In this document: positions 62,140-64,000 of the stretch, one piece after another
How the letters are laid out: every line of letters begins with the position of its first letter
Position numbering within the stretch: position 1 is the first letter of the stretch
Source: Acidobacteriota bacterium
GTDB lineage: Bacteria; Acidobacteriota; Holophagae; Acanthopleuribacterales; Acanthopleuribacteraceae
NCBI GenBank assembly: GCA_020637335.1
Contig: JACJWC010000001.1
Coordinates: 323,001-387,000 of the forward strand
Direction: 5' to 3'
Length of the DNA: 64,000 bases
Notes under the pieces: model-generated
Databases searched by the model: none
Told to the model about the DNA's origin: nothing
The model's input: only the letters and a program-made list of their open reading frames with translations
Program-made: the position numbers and the translations under genes

Positions 62140-62205
62140 GCTGCCTCCGTAGAACCTCCATTCTAGCGAAAAGCCTTGGAAAATACACGGTCTCAAAACG
62201 GAGGG

Positions 62206-63693
62206 TCAGGGCTGGTGGTCTGAATAATGGGGCAGCAGGATCGTGACATTGGTTCCAAAACCCAGTTGGCTATGCAATTCAATCGTGCCGCCGACCGCCT
62301 TGATGGCATTGGAGGCGTAATGCAAGCCAAACCCGTGGCGGTCTTTGGTGGAGAAGCCGAGCTGAAAAACGCAAGGGATGTGCTCAGGTGCGATTCCGCA
62401 TCCATCGTCCTCAATGCTGATGCGATGTTGGTCGGCTTCACTCGAAACGCTGAGGGTCAAGGTTCCCTTTGCCTCCTTGGCATCCAAACTGTTGTCAATC
62501 AGATAAGACAGAGCGCGTTTGAGGGTGTAGATCGGTAAAAGGACAGGGGTTGGTGGGGGTAGGTGAATGTGCACGGATACGGCGCCCAGTTCGATGCGGC
62601 TGGAGAAATTGGCCAGAATTTTGGCAATAAAATCGGGCCAATTGACCGTTGCCAAAAAGGTTTTGGATTGGGTTAAGGGATACTGCGACTCGCTTAAGCT
62701 TTGCACCTGCAGCAGTGAACCCTGCAGACTGTTTATCTCGGCCGTGTAGGCTTCATTTGCATTGGTCATGCTAAGTATGATTTTGTTTAGATAATCTTGG
62801 GCTTTGGGCGCTTTGCTTGGGTCTTGTTGGATCAAGGCCAAGCATTGACTGAGTTTGTCCATACTCTCCACCCAGCGTTGAAAAGGTTTCTCGGCGAGTT
62901 GGTTCAGCGAGACAAAGGCCTGATTCAGCGCATTGCCAATATTGTGGACAAGCGAGGAGGCGATATCGGCCATGCCTGCTGCATGGGCTTGTTCCATCAG
63001 TTCCATTTGGGTCTGTTGCAACAGGTTGTTTTTCTCTTCCAGGCGCCGGTTCACATCGGAAAGGGTTTGGGTCCGTTCGGCTACCCGGGTCTCCAGCAAA
63101 TCGTTCAGAGCGGTCAATTCGCGATTGGCCTGTTCCAGGGCAACGGTTTTCCATTTGATCTGCAGGACGGCGCTGATGTGGTGGGAGACGTAGATCAGCA
63201 GGTCCTTCTCTTTTTCGCCATAGACCCAGCTGCGGTTGTAACTTTGCACGGCGAGAACGCCAAAGGTTTCGCCCTGGTTATTTTTTAGGGGTACGCCAAG
63301 CCAAGCCTCAGATAGGGAACCCGCATCGATTTCGCGTTTGTCAAAGCCCAGCCGCAGTTGATCTTCTTTGAGCATCAACTTGGGTTGTCCGGTGCGAAAA
63401 ACGTAGTCGGTTACCCGCCCGCTTTCGACGTCCTGCACCGTTTCCAGTTGGCGCGAATCGGGGTAAGGATCGTATTCATCGACGAAATAAGGGAAGTGAA
63501 TGATGTCGGATTGGGGCTCGCGGATGGCGATGTACAGGTTTTTAGCGGGCAGTAGCTCACCGACCAAGCTATGGATCGCCTGGTAGAAAGTTGAAAGTTC
63601 CAGATTCTGATTGATCAGGGCAGCGATGCCGAATAGCGCTCGTTGCCGAGCTTGTTCCAGTTGATCCGCATCGTGCCAAGAAATATCGCGCAT
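62206..63693 (-). CDS. GAF-domain sensor histidine kinase
   Basis: A 495-residue soluble kinase. The GAF domain (about 20-180) includes AWLGVPLKNNQGETFGVLAVQ. A coiled coil follows (about 190-240). The phospho-acceptor is likely the His in SSLVHNIGNALNQ. The HATPase_c domain has LIDNSLDAKEAKG (N box), DDGCGIAPEHIP (G1), FSTKDRHGFGLHYA (F/G2) and a final LGFGTNVTILLP. There is no membrane segment, so it senses a cytoplasmic signal. No response regulator lies next to it. Confidence 0.88.
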   Translation of the reverse strand: MRDISWHDADQLEQARQRALFGIAALINQNLELSTFYQAIHSLVGELLPAKNLYIAIREPQSDIIHFPYFVDEYDPYPDSRQLETVQDVESGRVTDYVFRTGQPKLMLKEDQLRLGFDKREIDAGSLSEAWLGVPLKNNQGETFGVLAVQSYNRSWVYGEKEKDLLIYVSHHISAVLQIKWKTVALEQANRELTALNDLLETRVAERTQTLSDVNRRLEEKNNLLQQTQMELMEQAHAAGMADIASSLVHNIGNALNQAFVSLNQLAEKPFQRWVESMDKLSQCLALIQQDPSKAPKAQDYLNKIILSMTNANEAYTAEINSLQGSLLQVQSLSESQYPLTQSKTFLATVNWPDFIAKILANFSSRIELGAVSVHIHLPPPTPVLLPIYTLKRALSYLIDNSLDAKEAKGTLTLSVSSEADQHRISIEDDGCGIAPEHIPCVFQLGFSTKDRHGFGLHYASNAIKAVGGTIELHSQLGFGTNVTILLPHYSDHQP

Positions 63694-63907
63694 AGCCTAT
63701 CTATCGGATCAAATTCGCAATTCCTCAACGGGAATTTTTGCAGAGAAAATCAAGCAGGATTCCGTTAAATACCCTTGCGGACAGAGGCCCATTTGAATAA
63801 ATTTCGCAATATCCGTTCAGGGCGTGACGTCCACAATCAACTTGGCCTATTCTTACTTTTGATTTCACACGAAATTTGTATTCCACCTTTCAAAGGCCAA
63901 TAAGAAA

Positions 63908-64000
63908 ATGCACTTTTTATTTCCTGGCGACCCCTTGGAAGTCGGTTCTGTCGATGCGCATTTTAGCGATGAATTCCAAGTCCTAAAACAAGCAGGGCAT
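63908..64000 (+). CDS. Start of an ATP-grasp-like protein, cut by window end
   Basis: 31 codons to the window edge. The N-terminus MHFLFPGDPLEVGSVDAHFS and DEFQVLKQAGH resembles, from memory, the start of a family of ATP-grasp proteins (MxYLFPSDPL...). The ribosome-binding site is weak. No conclusion on substrate is possible. Confidence 0.4.
   Translation, partial: MHFLFPGDPLEVGSVDAHFSDEFQVLKQAGH

Overview
The window reads as a chromosomal stretch of a Gram-negative bacterium with moderate GC content and dense gene packing. An Acidobacteriota affiliation (Holophagae or Acanthopleuribacter-like) is my inference. It rests on a TonB-dependent receptor with an N-terminal carboxypeptidase-regulatory domain, a DUF5916 outer-membrane protein, a CadC-like winged-helix/TPR regulator, long TPR proteins, a spd/mitochondrial-type EF-G and a FadL-type porin. 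No rRNA, CRISPR array, transposase or integrase was seen. One tRNA gene (Phe, GAA) is present.

Layout. 1-6.1 kb: RDD membrane protein (cut by the window edge), dcd, a divergent zinc-ribbon protein, then a tightly coupled run rng-purS-purQ-atpZ-atpI-atpB-atpE ending in a strong terminator. 6.2-13.7 kb: STAS protein, glycosyltransferase, Hsp33, response regulator, then an overlapping run of hydrolase, ABC importer (ATPase, permease, binding protein; riboflavin/thiamine-precursor type) and an S41-like protein whose catalytic residues look lost.

13.77-18.47 kb is the most notable region: a compact lasso-peptide biosynthetic cluster in the order B1 (RRE), B2 (leader peptidase), C (cyclase), A (56-residue precursor), K (HPr-kinase-like lasso kinase), N (nucleotidyltransferase). 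Adjacent genes overlap by 1 to 29 bases, except for a 105-base gap before A. The precursor has the YxxPxL...G...LT leader signature. Its predicted 19-residue core starts with Ala1, has Asp8 for an 8-residue macrolactam, and ends in Ser19, the expected phosphate acceptor for K and then N. No dedicated exporter or isopeptidase is nearby.

18.5-32 kb: inositol monophosphatase, cobalamin adenosyltransferase, a multiheme NapC/NirT cytochrome, fusA, a 997-residue TPR protein, recA, tRNA-Phe, purC and a TPR/CHAT-like protein. 32-42 kb (minus strand): uvrC, MBL hydrolase, TonB-like protein, DUF5916 protein, and the unit hisS-aspS-rdgC-like-rhodanese. 42-47 kb: FadL porin, and an nfeD / short nfeD / floA membrane-remodelling set in which both NfeD C-termini are broken by single-base frameshifts. 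47.4-50.4 kb: two tandem paralogous secreted proteins of unknown function separated by a dyad-rich spacer. 50.4-64 kb: nnr, TonB receptor, CadC-like regulator, pyrF, pnp, rpsO, a polyprenyl-phosphate-type GT2, a histidine kinase and the start of an ATP-grasp-like gene.
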